Positions 41,714 through 53,783 of a stretch of 64,000 nucleotides of DNA are shown piece after piece. How positions within the stretch are numbered: the first letter of the stretch is position 1; each line of letters starts with the position of its first letter. Under the pieces are notes generated by a model. That model was given only the letters and a program-made list of their open reading frames with translations, was not told where the DNA came from and did no database searches. The stretch covers positions 1 through 64,000 of the forward strand of contig NZ_CPYD01000008.1 of the NCBI RefSeq assembly GCF_001112925.1, given 5' to 3'. A program made the translations under genes and the position numbers. Source of the DNA: Yersinia nurmii. GTDB lineage: Bacteria; Pseudomonadota; Gammaproteobacteria; Enterobacterales; Enterobacteriaceae.

Positions 41714-42970
41714 TTAAAACTCTTTTCTCAGCCAGCTATTGATACGTTTGAACCAATTGCCCACCGAGGCACGTTTTTCTACTTCTGACTCACCACTGAG
41801 ATGAGATTCTTTACCGTAGTGCAATAACCCAACAGCAGTGGAGTAGTAAGGTTCCTGCGCATAGTCCGTCAGCCCGGTAATATTGAGCGGTTGGCCAATA
41901 CGTACCTGGGCATGAAACACCCGTTGCGCACATGCGGCCAGGCCATCAATTTGTGCCGCACCACCTGTAAGCACAATACCTGCTGCCAAGTGGTGTTTTA
42001 CGCCTTGCTGACGTAATTGTTCCTGCAACTGCAAAATTTCGTCATTTACCAGGTTCAGCAATTCCGTATAGCGTGGTTCAATGACCTCGGCCAGTGTCTG
42101 TCTTTGCAGACTACGGGGAGGACGTCCGCCAACACTTGGCACTTCAACACTTTCGTCCTTGCTGACAATCGACCCGAGCGCACAGCCGTGTCGAACTTTA
42201 ATCGCTTCCGCATCGGTCGGCGGTGTGCCAAAGGCGTAGGCAATATCGCTAGTGACTACGTTACCAGCATAAGGAATCACCTTGGTGTGACGCAGTGCGC
42301 CACCGGTGTACACCGCCATATCCATGGTGCCGCCGCCGATATCCACTACACAAACGCCCAGTTCGCGTTCGTCTTCGGTCAATACCGCATAACTGGCGGC
42401 CAGACCGGCAAAAATAAGCTGGTCAACTTTCAGACCACAGCGTTCAACCGCTTTGACAATATTCTTTGCCATATCGTTATGGCAGGTAATCAGGTGTACT
42501 TTGGCCTGCATCCGCACGCCGGAAAGGCCGACCGGGTTCTTAATACCTTCCTGATAATCAATGGCATATTCCTGAGGGATAACATGCAGGATTCGATGTT
42601 CATCACGCACACGTACCGACTTCGCGGTATGTACTACGTTCTCTACATCTTCCTGAGTTACTTCCTCTTCGGAAATAGGAACCATCCCGATTTCATTCTG
42701 ACAACTTATATGTTTACCCGATAATGCCAGATAAACGGAGGAAATCTGGCAATCTGCCATTAACTCTGCTTGATCGATCGCACGTTGGACGCATTTCACT
42801 ACCGATTCAAGATCGTTAACGCCACCCTTATCCATACCACGGGATGGGCAACTGCCAACCCCAATAATGTTGACCATGCCATCGGGCAGAACTTCCCCTA
42901 CCAATGCGGAGACCTTTGCCGTACCGATCTCGAGACCCACTACCAGTTTTCTGTCCGTCGACTTGATCAT
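41714..42970 (-). CDS. ftsA: Cell division protein FtsA
   Basis: Actin-like ATPase that tethers FtsZ to the membrane and recruits late division proteins. The 418 residues show the actin-fold start [19 protein letters not shown], the ATP motifs [19 protein letters not shown] and [12 protein letters not shown], and the C-terminal amphipathic helix [16 protein letters not shown] for membrane binding. Its start overlaps the ftsQ stop by ATGA (42967-42970). Confidence 0.97.
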   Translation of the reverse strand: MIKSTDRKLVVGLEIGTAKVSALVGEVLPDGMVNIIGVGSCPSRGMDKGGVNDLESVVKCVQRAIDQAELMADCQISSVYLALSGKHISCQNEIGMVPISEEEVTQEDVENVVHTAKSVRVRDEHRILHVIPQEYAIDYQEGIKNPVGLSGVRMQAKVHLITCHNDMAKNIVKAVERCGLKVDQLIFAGLAASYAVLTEDERELGVCVVDIGGGTMDMAVYTGGALRHTKVIPYAGNVVTSDIAYAFGTPPTDAEAIKVRHGCALGSIVSKDESVEVPSVGGRPPRSLQRQTLAEVIEPRYTELLNLVNDEILQLQEQLRQQGVKHHLAAGIVLTGGAAQIDGLAACAQRVFHAQVRIGQPLNITGLTDYAQEPYYSTAVGLLHYGKESHLSGESEVEKRASVGNWFKRINSWLRKEF

Positions 42971-43809
42971 TGTTGTTTTGCCTGTGCCTGATTCTGTTGC
43001 GGATTACTGTTCTGCTGGCTGCTTGCCTGCTGGTCGATAAATACCGGGGACCAACCCACCGCAGCGCCGGTGTCATAACGCAGGTCGATATAGCTAACCC
43101 GTTTATCAGGCTGCTGCTCTAGCATGGGGTACAGTTCCATAAAGCGCTGCAAACGTCCCATGCGGTCATCCCGCCCTAGCTCCAGCCGAACATCGTTATC
43201 TAAGGCCAGTTGCCAAGAATGGCGAGCACTCATTGCCGCCATTTTTAGCGTGTATTTATTGGCCGCTAACACCTTACTCATCGCCCGGTAGCCCTCCAGA
43301 ACATCCTGTTCACTGCCTTCAGGCCCATACAGCAGCGGCAATTTCTGGCCGCCGATGCGTTCCGAAGGCACGCTAAACGACTTACCCGCAGCATCAATCA
43401 TGTGCAAATCGTTCCAGCGGGCAACCGGCACATATTCTACCAAATGGATTTTCAGCTCATCCGGCCACTGCTTACGCACGCTAGCCTGCTGAATCCAGGG
43501 TAACCGTTCAATCTGCTGCTGGATGATGTTGACATCCTGCGTCATAAAGGTTCCCGGTGCGCCCAAAGCCAGAATCGCCTGGCGAATATCGTCATTGGTG
43601 GTGTAATGGCGTTCGCCGGTCACCACCAGTTTTGACAGTGGCAAACGGCTGGCATCCTTCATCCAACCTACAACGGCCCAGCCGCTCCACAACACGGTTC
43701 CCAGCACCATCAGCAGGAAAACCAACCCCGCTAACTGGCCTCCGTTGCTCCGGCGAGCAGCGCGGGTTTCAGCGGCACGTTCCCGTGCATTCAGAGCAGC
43801 TTGCGACAT
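42967..43809 (-). CDS. ftsQ: Cell division protein FtsQ
   Basis: Bitopic divisome protein that links FtsL/FtsB to FtsA and others. The 280 residues comprise an Ala/Arg-rich cytosolic tail, a membrane segment near 27-49 ([23 protein letters not shown]), a POTRA domain ([18 protein letters not shown]) and a beta domain. The last 25 residues are almost only Gln, Asn, Ala and Ser ([16 protein letters not shown]), a low-complexity tail. It starts 1 bp from the ddlB stop. Confidence 0.96.
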   Translation of the reverse strand: MSQAALNARERAAETRAARRSNGGQLAGLVFLLMVLGTVLWSGWAVVGWMKDASRLPLSKLVVTGERHYTTNDDIRQAILALGAPGTFMTQDVNIIQQQIERLPWIQQASVRKQWPDELKIHLVEYVPVARWNDLHMIDAAGKSFSVPSERIGGQKLPLLYGPEGSEQDVLEGYRAMSKVLAANKYTLKMAAMSARHSWQLALDNDVRLELGRDDRMGRLQRFMELYPMLEQQPDKRVSYIDLRYDTGAAVGWSPVFIDQQASSQQNSNPQQNQAQAKQQ

Positions 43810-43810
43810 A

Positions 43811-44731
43811 TCAGTCAGCCAGCGCCAGAATGCGCGTCACCAGCTGGGAAAAACTCATCCCGGCATGACGAGCGGCCATCGGTACTAAGCTATGGCTGGT
43901 CATACCTGGCGAGGTATTCACCTCTAACAGATAGAATCCGCCATCGCTATCCTGCATAACATCCACCCGCCCCCAGCCGCTGCACCCTAGAGCCTGATAG
44001 GCCTGACGTGCCAGTTCGGCCAGCTGTTGTTCTTGCTCCGCGTTTAAACCGCTTGGGCAAAAGTATTCTGTATCATCGGATAAATACTTGGCTTCATAGT
44101 CATAAAACACACCGGCTGGCTGGATGCGGATCGAAGGCAACACTTCGTCACCCAACATTGCCACGGTGTATTCCGGGCCACTGAGCCATTTTTCAATCAG
44201 TACGTCATTGTCATGACGGAACGCTTCTTCCAATGCTGCCGGCAGATTCTCAATGCGATCCACCTTACTCATGCCAACGCTAGAGCCTTCACGGCTTGGC
44301 TTGACGATTAAAGGCAGGCCAAGCTTAGCGATCCGCTCAGCGAAGTCATCAGATGAAAGTGTTTCAAATTGTTGACGAGAGAGCGCCACAAAAGGTGAAA
44401 CCGGCAAACCCGAAGCCTGCCACACTAATTTGCTGCGTAACTTGTCCATCGTCAGCGCAGAGGCCATGACGCCGCTACCGGTATAAGGCAGTTGCAGAAA
44501 CTCCAATAACCCTTGCAGCGTACCGTCCTCACCGCCACGACCATGCAGAGCGATAAAGACTTTATCGAAGCCGTGCTCTTTGAGCTGAGTCACAGGAAAA
44601 TCAAGAGTATCAATGGGATGGGCGTCGATGCCGCCTTCCAGCAGACCGGCTAATACCGCCGCGCCAGACATCAATGACACTTCGCGCTCAGCGGAGGTTC
44701 CACCCAGCAGTACGGCGACTTTCTCAACCAT
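43811..44731 (-). CDS. ddlB: D-alanine--D-alanine ligase B
   Basis: Makes D-alanyl-D-alanine for the pentapeptide stem, using ATP. The 306-residue ATP-grasp enzyme has [34 protein letters not shown], the Lys/Glu grasp residues in [17 protein letters not shown], and the Mg-binding [16 protein letters not shown]. It overlaps murC by 8 bp (44724-44731) and is followed by ftsQ after 1 bp. Confidence 0.97.
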   Translation of the reverse strand: MVEKVAVLLGGTSAEREVSLMSGAAVLAGLLEGGIDAHPIDTLDFPVTQLKEHGFDKVFIALHGRGGEDGTLQGLLEFLQLPYTGSGVMASALTMDKLRSKLVWQASGLPVSPFVALSRQQFETLSSDDFAERIAKLGLPLIVKPSREGSSVGMSKVDRIENLPAALEEAFRHDNDVLIEKWLSGPEYTVAMLGDEVLPSIRIQPAGVFYDYEAKYLSDDTEYFCPSGLNAEQEQQLAELARQAYQALGCSGWGRVDVMQDSDGGFYLLEVNTSPGMTSHSLVPMAARHAGMSFSQLVTRILALAD

Positions 44732-46199
44732 GATGTTCCTCCTCTTTCACCTGAGGCTGCAATTTGGTCTCAGCCAGATTGCGCGCGATTTTACCGATAT
44801 TACCTGCTCCTTGAACCAAGATCAGATCGTTGTCATTCAATACTTTAGCTAATACTGACGGAACTGTGTCGCTATCCGAAACTAAAATTGGGTCCAACTG
44901 ACCACGATTACGAATGGTGCGGCACAGAGAACGGCTGTCGGCACCGGGAATTGGCGTTTCGCCAGCGGAATACACATCCAGCATCAGCAACACGTCCACA
45001 CCTTCCAGCACGTTGGCGAAGTCATCGTACAAATCACGAGTACGGGTGTAGCGATGCGGCTGGAAAACCATCACGATACGTTTGTCCGGCCAGCCCGCAC
45101 GAGCCGCTTTAATAGTGGCATCCACTTCCGTTGGGTGATGACCGTAATCGTCCACCAACATCACGCTACCGCTTTTACCGTTCACATTTTTCAGCGGGAA
45201 ATTACCGAGGAAATCGAAACGACGCCCGGTCCCCTGGAAACCGCTCAGCGCGCGTAAAATTGCTTCATCGTCAATGCCTTCTTCCGTTGCTACCGCAACC
45301 GCGGCGGCGGCGTTCAGCGCGTTGTGACGACCCGGCGCATTCAGGGTCACCGTCAGTAAAGGTTTATCCTGACGACGCAGGGTAAAGTGGCCCTGCGGCC
45401 CAATTTGCTGATAGCTGGCAATTTGTACGTCCGCGTCATCGCTGAAACCATAAGTGGTAATGTGACGACCTACGCGCGGCAGCAACTCACGCACCACAGG
45501 ATCGTCCACACACATCACTGCGCGACCATAGAACGGTAGGTTGTGCAGGAAGTTAATAAATGTCTGTTTTAAATTTTCAAAGTCGCCTTGGTAGGTATCC
45601 ATATGGTCGGCTTCGATATTGGTCACAATCGCCACCATTGGCTGCAAATGCAGGAAGGAAGCATCGCTTTCATCCGCTTCTGCAATCAGGTAGCGGCTGG
45701 AGCCCAAGCGCGCGTGAACGCCCGCCGCTTTCACCAAACCGCCGTTAACGAAGGTTGGATCCAAACCCGCCTCAGCATAAATGCTGGAAACCATCGCCGT
45801 CGTGGTGGTTTTACCGTGAGTACCGGCTACCGCAATGCCGTGGCGGTAACGCATCAGTTCCGCCAACATTTCAGCGCGACGAATGACGGGAATACGCGCT
45901 TCCCGCGCAGCCACGATTTCCGGGTTATCCGCAGAAATCGCCGTTGAAACCACCACTACGCTCGCATCACGGACATTTTCCGGACGGTGATGGAAATAAA
46001 TCTGTGCACCCAATGCGCTCAACTGCTGAGTGACCGGGTTTGGCGCCAGGTCAGAACCGCTAATCTGATAGCCTTCGTTTGCCAACACTTCAGCGATACC
46101 ACCCATGCCAGCACCACCGATGCCGACAAAGTGAATGTGCCGGACGCGTCGCATCTCGGGCACGATAGTACGTAGTTTCGCCAGTTGTTGTGTATTCAC
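44724..46199 (-). CDS. murC: UDP-N-acetylmuramate--L-alanine ligase
   Basis: Adds L-Ala to UDP-MurNAc, the first amino acid of the stem peptide. The GTG at 46199 is chosen: it gives [19 protein letters not shown] and 491 residues, exactly the E. coli length. The frame stays open up to 46280, but those codons show no family similarity. Mur ligase motifs are clear: [21 protein letters not shown], the ATP loop [21 protein letters not shown], and [10 protein letters not shown]. The ribosome site GAAG is weak. There are 77 bp between murG and this start. Confidence 0.95.
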   Translation of the reverse strand: MNTQQLAKLRTIVPEMRRVRHIHFVGIGGAGMGGIAEVLANEGYQISGSDLAPNPVTQQLSALGAQIYFHHRPENVRDASVVVVSTAISADNPEIVAAREARIPVIRRAEMLAELMRYRHGIAVAGTHGKTTTTAMVSSIYAEAGLDPTFVNGGLVKAAGVHARLGSSRYLIAEADESDASFLHLQPMVAIVTNIEADHMDTYQGDFENLKQTFINFLHNLPFYGRAVMCVDDPVVRELLPRVGRHITTYGFSDDADVQIASYQQIGPQGHFTLRRQDKPLLTVTLNAPGRHNALNAAAAVAVATEEGIDDEAILRALSGFQGTGRRFDFLGNFPLKNVNGKSGSVMLVDDYGHHPTEVDATIKAARAGWPDKRIVMVFQPHRYTRTRDLYDDFANVLEGVDVLLMLDVYSAGETPIPGADSRSLCRTIRNRGQLDPILVSDSDTVPSVLAKVLNDNDLILVQGAGNIGKIARNLAETKLQPQVKEEEHHG

Positions 46200-46276
46200 G
46201 TTTTTCTTCACTATGTAGTTTGTTACATCTCTACAGCCCGCGTTAAACGCAAGCTGTTCATTATTTCTGTCTTGAA

Positions 46277-47344
46277 TCAAGGCTTCGCAGCAGCGATCAC
46301 TTCTGCGGCCACGCGCTCGGTCGCATCCGGAATGGCAACGGCTCGTGCCTGTTCCGCCATTGCTAACAGCGTCGGTCTATCCCACTGTTGCAACAGGCTG
46401 CTCACCGCGGACGCATTAAACTGCGGCTGCTCGATAATTTTTGCGGCACCGGCTTTTTCCAGCGGCAACGCATTCCAGTACTGCTGACGATCTTTATGTT
46501 GGAAAGGCACAAAAATCGCGGGTAAACCGGCGGCGGCCACTTCGCTGACCGTCAACGCACCGGAACGACACACCACCACGTCAGCCCAGCGATAAGCCGC
46601 AGCCATATCATCGATAAACTCGACAATTTTGTGCTGTGTCTGTCCGGCCTGTTGGTAAGCCTGCTCGACTTCAGCCAACGCACCTTTACCCACCTGATGC
46701 CATAAGGTGATTTTATCGCCCAGATCCGCCGCAACTTGCGGCATGGTTTGATTCAGCACGCGTGCGCCCTGACTCCCCCCGATGACTAGCACACGAGTTG
46801 CCCCTTCACGACCGGCTAGACGTTCAGCCGGCAGCGGCAGTGCCAGTACGTCGGTACGAACCGGATTGCCAACCACGTCTGCGTGAGGAAATGCGCCAGG
46901 GAAAGCCTGCAATACTTTTTTGGCAATACGCGACAGCCAACGGTTGGTTAAACCTGCGATACCATTTTGCTCATGCAAAACGACCGGAACGCCGTTCATC
47001 CACGCCGCCAGACCGCCGGGACCAGAAACATAGCCGCCCATTCCCAGCACCACATCTGGCTGGTAATCACGCATGATTTTCCGCGCCTGACGAATGGCAC
47101 GATAGATGCGCAACGGAGCGGTCAGCTGAGCTTTCAGCCCTTTGCCACGCAAACCGGAAATCTGAATAAAATCGATCTCAATGCCGTGTTTGGGGACCAA
47201 ATCGGCTTCCATGCGATCGGCGGTGCCTAACCAACGCACCTGCCAGCCCTGCGCCATCAGATGATGCGCAACGGCCAAACCGGGGAACACATGTCCACCG
47301 GTTCCGCCAGCCATCACCATTAAACGCTTGGTTTTCCCACTCAT
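46277..47344 (-). CDS. murG: UDP-N-acetylglucosamine transferase MurG
   Basis: Membrane-associated GT-B glycosyltransferase that turns lipid I into lipid II. The 355 residues show the N-terminal [17 protein letters not shown], a central [19 protein letters not shown], and the donor-binding [36 protein letters not shown]. Start and ftsW stop overlap by ATGA (47341-47344). Confidence 0.97.
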   Translation of the reverse strand: MSGKTKRLMVMAGGTGGHVFPGLAVAHHLMAQGWQVRWLGTADRMEADLVPKHGIEIDFIQISGLRGKGLKAQLTAPLRIYRAIRQARKIMRDYQPDVVLGMGGYVSGPGGLAAWMNGVPVVLHEQNGIAGLTNRWLSRIAKKVLQAFPGAFPHADVVGNPVRTDVLALPLPAERLAGREGATRVLVIGGSQGARVLNQTMPQVAADLGDKITLWHQVGKGALAEVEQAYQQAGQTQHKIVEFIDDMAAAYRWADVVVCRSGALTVSEVAAAGLPAIFVPFQHKDRQQYWNALPLEKAGAAKIIEQPQFNASAVSSLLQQWDRPTLLAMAEQARAVAIPDATERVAAEVIAAAKP

Positions 47345-48543
47345 CGGGCACTCCTTACAAACGCTTGGGCTTTTGCCAAACGTGTTTCAAAATCAATACG
47401 CAGCAGTAAAACTATGGCTGTTGACATAATCAACAGACTGGAACCACCGTAACTTATCAGGGGGAGTGTCAGACCTTTGGTCGGTAACATCCCAGCCGCG
47501 GCCCCAACGTTAACCAACGCCTGGAAACTAAACCAAACGCCGATTGAACAAGCCAAAAAGCCGGAAAACCGCTGATTAATCTCTAACGCACGACGCCCAA
47601 TGGACATCGCGCGAAAAGCGACGAAGAATACCATTAACAGGGCTAAAACCACACCGAAATAGCCGAGTTCTTCCCCTAAAATTGCGAAAATAAAGTCGGT
47701 ATGAGCTTCCGGCAAATACTCGAGTTTTTGCACCGAATTGCCCAAACCTTGCCCCCAGAATTCCCCGCGACCAAACGCCATCAGAGACTGAGTGAGCTGA
47801 TAACCGCTGCCAAAAGGATCTTCCCACGGATTCCAAAACGAGGTGACCCGGCGCATACGGTAAGGCTCGGCAATGATTAGCAGACAAACTGCAAAAATCC
47901 CGGAGCCGATAATCGCCAGGAACTGCCACATTTTGGCTCCGGCTAAAAACAGCATCGCCAGCGTAGTAATAAACAGCACCACCACGGTCCCCAAATCCGG
48001 CTGAGCCAACAGTAGCACTGCCAGTATGACCATCACGCCCATCGGTTTGCAGAAGCCCCAGAAGTTACTGCGTACTTCTTCAACCTTGCGCACCAGATAA
48101 CTGGCCAGATAACAAAACAGCGAGAGTTTAGATAACTCCGCCGGCTGAATACGCAACGGACCGATGGAAATCCAGCGGGATGCACCGTTAACCGAGCTAC
48201 CGACTACCAATACAATTAGCAGCATCACGATGGACAGCAGCAGCATAATGTTGCTGTAGCGCTGCCAGATTTCCATCGGAATACGTAGCGTGACCAGCGA
48301 TAAACCAAAAGCCAAACCGAGGTAAAGCGCGTCACGCTTGGCAAACAGGAAAGGATCGCCCGCCAAACGCTGACCGATAGGCATTGATGCCGAAGTCACC
48401 ATCACAAAACCGATGATGGCTAAACCAAAGGTCAGCCACAGCAAGGTTCTGTCATAAAGCACCATACTGGTGGCGTCGCTCTCCCGCGATCCCATGACCC
48501 AGTGCTTTAACTTATTAAACAGCCCTAGCCCCAGCATTCGCAT
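47341..48543 (-). CDS. ftsW: Septal peptidoglycan polymerase FtsW
   Basis: SEDS-family glycosyltransferase that polymerises lipid II at the septum together with FtsI. The 400 residues have about ten membrane segments, [25 protein letters not shown] with its conserved loop, and the SEDS signature [27 protein letters not shown]. The N-terminus is slightly shorter than in E. coli (414). Its ATG overlaps the murD stop by one base (TGATG at 48541-48545). Confidence 0.96.
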   Translation of the reverse strand: MRMLGLGLFNKLKHWVMGSRESDATSMVLYDRTLLWLTFGLAIIGFVMVTSASMPIGQRLAGDPFLFAKRDALYLGLAFGLSLVTLRIPMEIWQRYSNIMLLLSIVMLLIVLVVGSSVNGASRWISIGPLRIQPAELSKLSLFCYLASYLVRKVEEVRSNFWGFCKPMGVMVILAVLLLAQPDLGTVVVLFITTLAMLFLAGAKMWQFLAIIGSGIFAVCLLIIAEPYRMRRVTSFWNPWEDPFGSGYQLTQSLMAFGRGEFWGQGLGNSVQKLEYLPEAHTDFIFAILGEELGYFGVVLALLMVFFVAFRAMSIGRRALEINQRFSGFLACSIGVWFSFQALVNVGAAAGMLPTKGLTLPLISYGGSSLLIMSTAIVLLLRIDFETRLAKAQAFVRSAR

Positions 48544-49859
48544 CAGCCCAGTTCCTCCGCCAGACGGGCAAACTCGGTGCCCCGTTGTTCAAAACTGCGG
48601 AACTGATCCAGACTGGCGCAGGCAGGTGATAACAGCACCATATCGCCGCTTTTTAGCGTCGGTGCCAGTAATTTCATTGCCTGTTCCATGGTTTCAGTCA
48701 ACTGTGAGACTTCAGGTCTCAACTGCGCTAACTGCTCGCCATCACGACCAAAGCAATAGACTCGTACGTTGTCACCCTGTAGAAAACGGCTCAGTCCGGA
48801 AAAATCAGCGGATTTGCCGTCGCCACCCAGCAGTAAATGCAGAGTGCCATCGACGTATAACCCGTCCAGTGCCGCTTCAGTGCTGCCAACGTTGGTGGCT
48901 TTGGAATCGTTAATCCAACGCACCCCGTTGTTTTCAAACACCAATTGGAAGCGATGTGCCAGCCCTGCGTAGGTGGTCAGTGCTTTTAAGCTGGATGAAC
49001 GAGGAATTCCCGCCACATCAGCCAAAGCCAGCGCCGCCAACGCATTGGTATAGTTATGTCGACCTGTCAGCTTCATTTCGCGGGTGTTTAGCACTTTCTC
49101 GCCGCGAACCCGCAGCCAGACTTCGCCTTGCTGTTTATTTAAATGGTAATCGCCCACATCAACACCAAAGCTAATACAGCGGCTATCGGCCCCGCGCACC
49201 GGCATGGTTAGCGCATCATCGGCGTTGACCACACAGGCTTTGGCATTTTCATAAATACGCAGTTTGGCGGCGCGATACTGTTGCAAACCAAACGGATAGC
49301 GATCGGTATGGTCTTCCGTCACGTTCAAGACGGTCGCGGCGGTGGCGTGCAGACTTGAGGTGGTTTCCAGTTGGAAACTGGATAATTCCAACACCACCAA
49401 CTGATTTTCCTGCTTCAGCAAGGTCAGAGCCGGAACGCCGATATTGCCACCCACACCAACCTGCCAGCCTGCGGCTTTCGCCATCTCACCCACCAGCGTA
49501 GTGACCGTGCTTTTGCCGTTAGAGCCGGTAATCGCAACGATCGGTGCCTGATTTTCACGGCAAAACAGCTCAATATCACCGACGATTTCAACGCCAGCTT
49601 CCGCCGCCTCGCTCAAAGCCGGATTAGTCAGCGCCATTCCTGGGCTGGCAACGATTAAATCGGCGTCTAACAGCCATTGCTGATTCAGATCGCCCAAATG
49701 GCGCTCCAAACCGGCAGGAAGTTTATCCAAACCCGGTGGATTGATGCGGGTATCCATAACGCGCGGCGAAACGCCCCGCGCCAGAAAGAAATCAACGCAG
49801 GAGAGGCCGGTTAGCCCCAGCCCAATAATGACAACTTTTTTACCCTGATAATCCACCAT
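48543..49859 (-). CDS. murD: UDP-N-acetylmuramoylalanine--D-glutamate ligase
   Basis: Adds D-Glu to UDP-MurNAc-L-Ala. From ATG 49859 it is 438 residues, the E. coli length. The N-terminal Rossmann part [17 protein letters not shown], the ATP loop [27 protein letters not shown], the pair HRFQ and NDSKATN are visible. The frame extends upstream inside mraY but without similarity. It starts 2 bp after the mraY stop, so it is coupled to it. Confidence 0.97.
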   Translation of the reverse strand: MVDYQGKKVVIIGLGLTGLSCVDFFLARGVSPRVMDTRINPPGLDKLPAGLERHLGDLNQQWLLDADLIVASPGMALTNPALSEAAEAGVEIVGDIELFCRENQAPIVAITGSNGKSTVTTLVGEMAKAAGWQVGVGGNIGVPALTLLKQENQLVVLELSSFQLETTSSLHATAATVLNVTEDHTDRYPFGLQQYRAAKLRIYENAKACVVNADDALTMPVRGADSRCISFGVDVGDYHLNKQQGEVWLRVRGEKVLNTREMKLTGRHNYTNALAALALADVAGIPRSSSLKALTTYAGLAHRFQLVFENNGVRWINDSKATNVGSTEAALDGLYVDGTLHLLLGGDGKSADFSGLSRFLQGDNVRVYCFGRDGEQLAQLRPEVSQLTETMEQAMKLLAPTLKSGDMVLLSPACASLDQFRSFEQRGTEFARLAEELG

Positions 49860-49861
49860 AA

Positions 49862-50944
49862 TTACCGCACCTTCAGCGTCGCTAGGCCAATCAGGACCAG
49901 CATCAGCGAAATAATCCAGAAGCGCACAATCACACGCGGCTCTGGCCACCCCTTCAGCTCATAATGATGATGAATCGGTGCCATACGGAAAATCCGCTGG
50001 CCACGAAGCTTAAAGGAGCCAACCTGTAGAATCACTGACAGGGTTTCTACTACGAATACCCCACCCATAATCAGCAATAAGAATTCCTGACGCAGCAATA
50101 CGGCGATGGTGCCTAACGCGCCGCCCAGCGCCAGTGAGCCGACATCGCCCATAAAGACCTGTGCCGGGTAGGTGTTGAACCACAAAAAACCTAACCCGGC
50201 ACCGACGATGGCGGTACAGACGATCACCAATTCACCGGAATGACGCAGATAAGGAATGTGCAAATAGTTGGCAAAGTTGACGTTACCCGTCGCCCAAGCC
50301 ACCAACGCAAAGCCCGCAGCAACAAATACCGTTGGCATAATGGCCAAACCATCCAGACCGTCGGTCAGGTTAACGGCGTTACTGGTGCCGACGATCACGA
50401 AGTACGCCAGGAGAACGTACATCAGCCCCAACTGCGGCATCACGTCTTTAAAGAACGGCACCACCAACAGCGTTGCCGGGGTGTCTTTACCTATGGTGTA
50501 CATAGTAAAGGCGGCGGCCAGCGCGATCACCGACTGCCAGAAGTACTTCCAGCGGGCAATCAGTCCCTTGGTATCCTTGCGGACCACTTTGCGGTAATCA
50601 TCGACAAAACCGACGATTCCGTAGCCCACCAGAATAAACAGTACGCACCAGACATAAGGGTTAGACGGATAAGCCCACATTAATACCGAAATGGTAATGG
50701 AGAACAGAATCATCAGCCCGCCCATAGTTGGCGTGCCGCGTTTGCTGAAATGTGACTCCGGACCGTCGTTACGTACAACCTGACCGATTTGCAGCTTCTG
50801 CAAATAAGCAATTAGGCGCGGCCCCATCCACAAGGAGATAAACAGAGCGGTCAACAAACTGACGATGGCGCGAAACGTCAAATAGGAAAAAACGTTAAAA
50901 CCGGAATAGAATTTGACCAAATATTCAGCCAGCCACACTAACAT
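49862..50944 (-). CDS. mraY: Phospho-N-acetylmuramoyl-pentapeptide-transferase MraY
   Basis: Integral membrane enzyme that attaches phospho-MurNAc-pentapeptide to undecaprenyl phosphate, giving lipid I. The 360 residues have ten membrane segments and the Mg/catalytic aspartates in [19 protein letters not shown] and [24 protein letters not shown] is the family His loop. It overlaps murF by 7 bp (50938-50944). Confidence 0.97.
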   Translation of the reverse strand: MLVWLAEYLVKFYSGFNVFSYLTFRAIVSLLTALFISLWMGPRLIAYLQKLQIGQVVRNDGPESHFSKRGTPTMGGLMILFSITISVLMWAYPSNPYVWCVLFILVGYGIVGFVDDYRKVVRKDTKGLIARWKYFWQSVIALAAAFTMYTIGKDTPATLLVVPFFKDVMPQLGLMYVLLAYFVIVGTSNAVNLTDGLDGLAIMPTVFVAAGFALVAWATGNVNFANYLHIPYLRHSGELVIVCTAIVGAGLGFLWFNTYPAQVFMGDVGSLALGGALGTIAVLLRQEFLLLIMGGVFVVETLSVILQVGSFKLRGQRIFRMAPIHHHYELKGWPEPRVIVRFWIISLMLVLIGLATLKVR

Positions 50945-52299
50945 GATGCTTTCTCCTGTAACGCCTGCACAACACTTTCCATGGCAGCACTACGTGAACC
51001 TTTAATTAATACGGTGATAACTTGATGTTCGGACAACAGGGCCGCCAAACGAGCCGTCAACGCGCTCTTATCTTGAAAATGCTCGCCGTTACCGCAGGCG
51101 TTACTGATCAGCTGACTTAATTTACCCACGCTCAACACTTTATCCACTCCAGCCAGACGGGCAGCCTCCCCCACCTGACGGTGACAATCCTCTGCGGTTT
51201 CACCCAATTCGGCCATATCACCCACCACCATTACGCGGTAGCCGGGCATATCGGCCAGAACCTGCGCCGCGGCGATCATGGAGCCCACGTTGGCGTTATA
51301 AGTGTCATCTAGCAGCAGTTTTCCTTCGGCCAGCGAAATCGGGAATAAACGCCCTTTTACCGCTTGCAACTGAGATAACCCCTGACGCACCGCATCTAAA
51401 TCTGCGCCGACCGACATCGCTAGAGCCGCCGCAGCCAACGCATTGGCGATGTTATGGCGACCCGGTAACGGCAGCGACACTGCTACATTGCCGAAAGGCG
51501 AATGCAGAGTGAAATCCATACCTTGCTGATGAATGCGCACATCGCTGGCATAAAAATCGATGTCTTCACCGGCCTGCGGTGAAAAACGCCAAACCTGCTT
51601 GTGAGCTAGCGTGGACTGCCAATGCGGCCAGTCATTGCTATCAGCGTTAAGAATGGCAATACCTTTGGCTGGCAAACCGGCAAAAATTTCACCTTTCGCC
51701 TGCGCAACACCCGCCAACGAACCAAAGCCTTCCAGATGAGCGGCCGCCAGATTGTTCACCAATGCGGCTTCTGGGCGGCTTAAATCCGTGGTGTAGGCGA
51801 TTTCGCCAATATGGTTAGCGCCTAACTCAATCACAGCAAAATCATGTTCTGGCGTTAAACGCAGTAAAGTCAGCGGCACACCGATATCGTTGTTAAAGTT
51901 ACCGGAGGTATACAACACGTTGCCACATTGACGCAGAATCGCTGCGGCCATCTCTTTAACCGAGGTTTTACCGGAAGAACCGGTCAACGCGACGACTCTG
52001 GCAGGAACCTGCTGACGAACCCAGGCAGCAAGCTGACCCAGAGCCAGACGGGTGTCTTTCACCACGATCTGCGGAACATCCACCCATAAGCGCTGACTTA
52101 CCAGCAGCGCCCCAGCACCGGCGGCAACGGCGGCTTCAGCAAAATCATGAGCGTCAAAACGCTCGCCTTTCAGTGCCACAAACAGGCAACCTGCCGTCAC
52201 CTGACGCGTATCGGTGGTCACTTCGGTAATCATATCGTCGTTACCGAACAGCTCAGCGTTAAGCTGCTCCGCGAGGTGTTGCAGGGAAACGGGAATCAT
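50938..52299 (-). CDS. murF: UDP-MurNAc-tripeptide--D-alanyl-D-alanine ligase
   Basis: Adds D-Ala-D-Ala to the tripeptide and completes the UDP-linked pentapeptide precursor. The 453 residues show the Mur ATP loop [32 protein letters not shown], the central [13 protein letters not shown] and [11 protein letters not shown]. Its start overlaps murE by ATGA (52296-52299). Confidence 0.97.
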   Translation of the reverse strand: MIPVSLQHLAEQLNAELFGNDDMITEVTTDTRQVTAGCLFVALKGERFDAHDFAEAAVAAGAGALLVSQRLWVDVPQIVVKDTRLALGQLAAWVRQQVPARVVALTGSSGKTSVKEMAAAILRQCGNVLYTSGNFNNDIGVPLTLLRLTPEHDFAVIELGANHIGEIAYTTDLSRPEAALVNNLAAAHLEGFGSLAGVAQAKGEIFAGLPAKGIAILNADSNDWPHWQSTLAHKQVWRFSPQAGEDIDFYASDVRIHQQGMDFTLHSPFGNVAVSLPLPGRHNIANALAAAALAMSVGADLDAVRQGLSQLQAVKGRLFPISLAEGKLLLDDTYNANVGSMIAAAQVLADMPGYRVMVVGDMAELGETAEDCHRQVGEAARLAGVDKVLSVGKLSQLISNACGNGEHFQDKSALTARLAALLSEHQVITVLIKGSRSAAMESVVQALQEKASC

Positions 52300-53783
52300 G
52301 CGACTACCCCCAGCAAACGGGCAACGGTAACACGATCGGAATAATCCAGCCGACGATTGCCTACCAGTTGGTAATCTTCGTGACCCTTACCGGCCACCAA
52401 AACCACATCTTCTTCCTTCGCCTGCATAATCGCGCTGGTTACCGCTTCAGCACGGCCATGAATTGCCAGCGCACGACCCGCATCCATCAAACCGCGAAGA
52501 ATATCAGCCACGATAGCCTGCGGCTCCTCGCTACGCGGATTATCGTCGGTCACAACGACGCGATCGGCCAGCTGTTCTGCAATGGCTCCCATAAGTGGGC
52601 GCTTACCTTTGTCACGATCGCCGCCGCAGCCAAATACGCACCACAGTTGACCTTTGCAATGCAGACGCGCCGCCGCTAGAGCTTTTTCCAACGCATCCGG
52701 TGTATGAGCATAATCAACGACTACCGTAGGTTTGCCTGGAGCGTTGAACACTTCCATACGACCGCACACCGGCTGGAGCCTAGGTGCCGCAGTTAACAAT
52801 TCCGGCAACGGATAGCCCAGCGCTAACAAGGTCGACAACGCCACCAGTAGGTTACTGACGTTGAATGCGCCCATCAGGCGGCTTTCCAGCTGACCTTTAC
52901 CCCAACGGGAGTCAAAGGAAATCGTAGCGCCGTTATCGTGATAATCCACATGAGTAGCGGACAGCCACGGACCATTCCAGCCCTGCGGCACTTTACCTTC
53001 CATAGTGACGGCAACTGCCTGAGGCAACTGGCTCAGCCAGCGTTGCCCGACCTCATCGTCAGCATTGATAATTTTGTGTTCGGCCTGATGAGTGGAGAAC
53101 AGCAGCCATTTAGCTGCTTCATAGCTCGCCATGTCGCCGTGGTAATCCAGATGATCGCGGCTCAGGTTGGTAAACACGGCAGCGGCAAACGGTAACGCTG
53201 CCACGCGGTTCTGCACCAGTCCGTGAGAAGAAACCTCCATCGCAGCGACTTTAGCGCCCTGTTCCACCAGCGAATGCAAAATCTGTTGCACATCAACCGC
53301 TGAGCCGGTGGTATTTTCTGCCGGTACAACCTGTCCCAGCAGCCCGTTACCCACGGTACCCATCACTGCACTGGTCTCCCCCAGCGCCTGAGTCCATTGC
53401 GCCAACAGCTGCGTAGTGGTGGTTTTGCCATTGGTGCCAGTGACGCCAATTAAGCGCAACGCCGCACCCGGCTGTTGGTAAAACTGGCCTGCCAGCTTGG
53501 ATAAATGCTGATTCAGATTGCTCAAATAAATCACGGGAACGCCGTGCATTTCTGTGATGCTGGCATCTGGTGCTACGCCTTCGGCTTCAGCAACCACGGC
53601 GGCGACGCCCTGAGCAATAGCCTGCGGAATATAGCGCCGCCCGTCCGTTTGGTGGCCGACAACGGCGACAAACAGATCCCCGGCAGCCACCACGCGGCTG
53701 TCTAATGTCATTTCCCGTAGCGCACGTCCCGGGACGTCAAGCCCCCAAGGAGCGAGTAAGTCGCGCAAATTACGATCTGCCAC
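52296..53783 (-). CDS. murE: UDP-MurNAc-dipeptide--meso-diaminopimelate ligase
   Basis: Adds the third residue of the stem. The DDNPRSEEP motif marks specificity for meso-diaminopimelate rather than lysine. The 495 residues contain the ATP loop [29 protein letters not shown], and [15 protein letters not shown]. It overlaps ftsI by 14 bp (53770-53783), a longer overlap than elsewhere in the array. Confidence 0.97.
   Translation of the reverse strand: MADRNLRDLLAPWGLDVPGRALREMTLDSRVVAAGDLFVAVVGHQTDGRRYIPQAIAQGVAAVVAEAEGVAPDASITEMHGVPVIYLSNLNQHLSKLAGQFYQQPGAALRLIGVTGTNGKTTTTQLLAQWTQALGETSAVMGTVGNGLLGQVVPAENTTGSAVDVQQILHSLVEQGAKVAAMEVSSHGLVQNRVAALPFAAAVFTNLSRDHLDYHGDMASYEAAKWLLFSTHQAEHKIINADDEVGQRWLSQLPQAVAVTMEGKVPQGWNGPWLSATHVDYHDNGATISFDSRWGKGQLESRLMGAFNVSNLLVALSTLLALGYPLPELLTAAPRLQPVCGRMEVFNAPGKPTVVVDYAHTPDALEKALAAARLHCKGQLWCVFGCGGDRDKGKRPLMGAIAEQLADRVVVTDDNPRSEEPQAIVADILRGLMDAGRALAIHGRAEAVTSAIMQAKEEDVVLVAGKGHEDYQLVGNRRLDYSDRVTVARLLGVVA

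Noticed and set aside
46200-46280. Longer N-terminus for murC overlapping murG
   Set aside because: The added 27 residues have no family similarity; the GTG at 46199 gives exactly the E. coli length.
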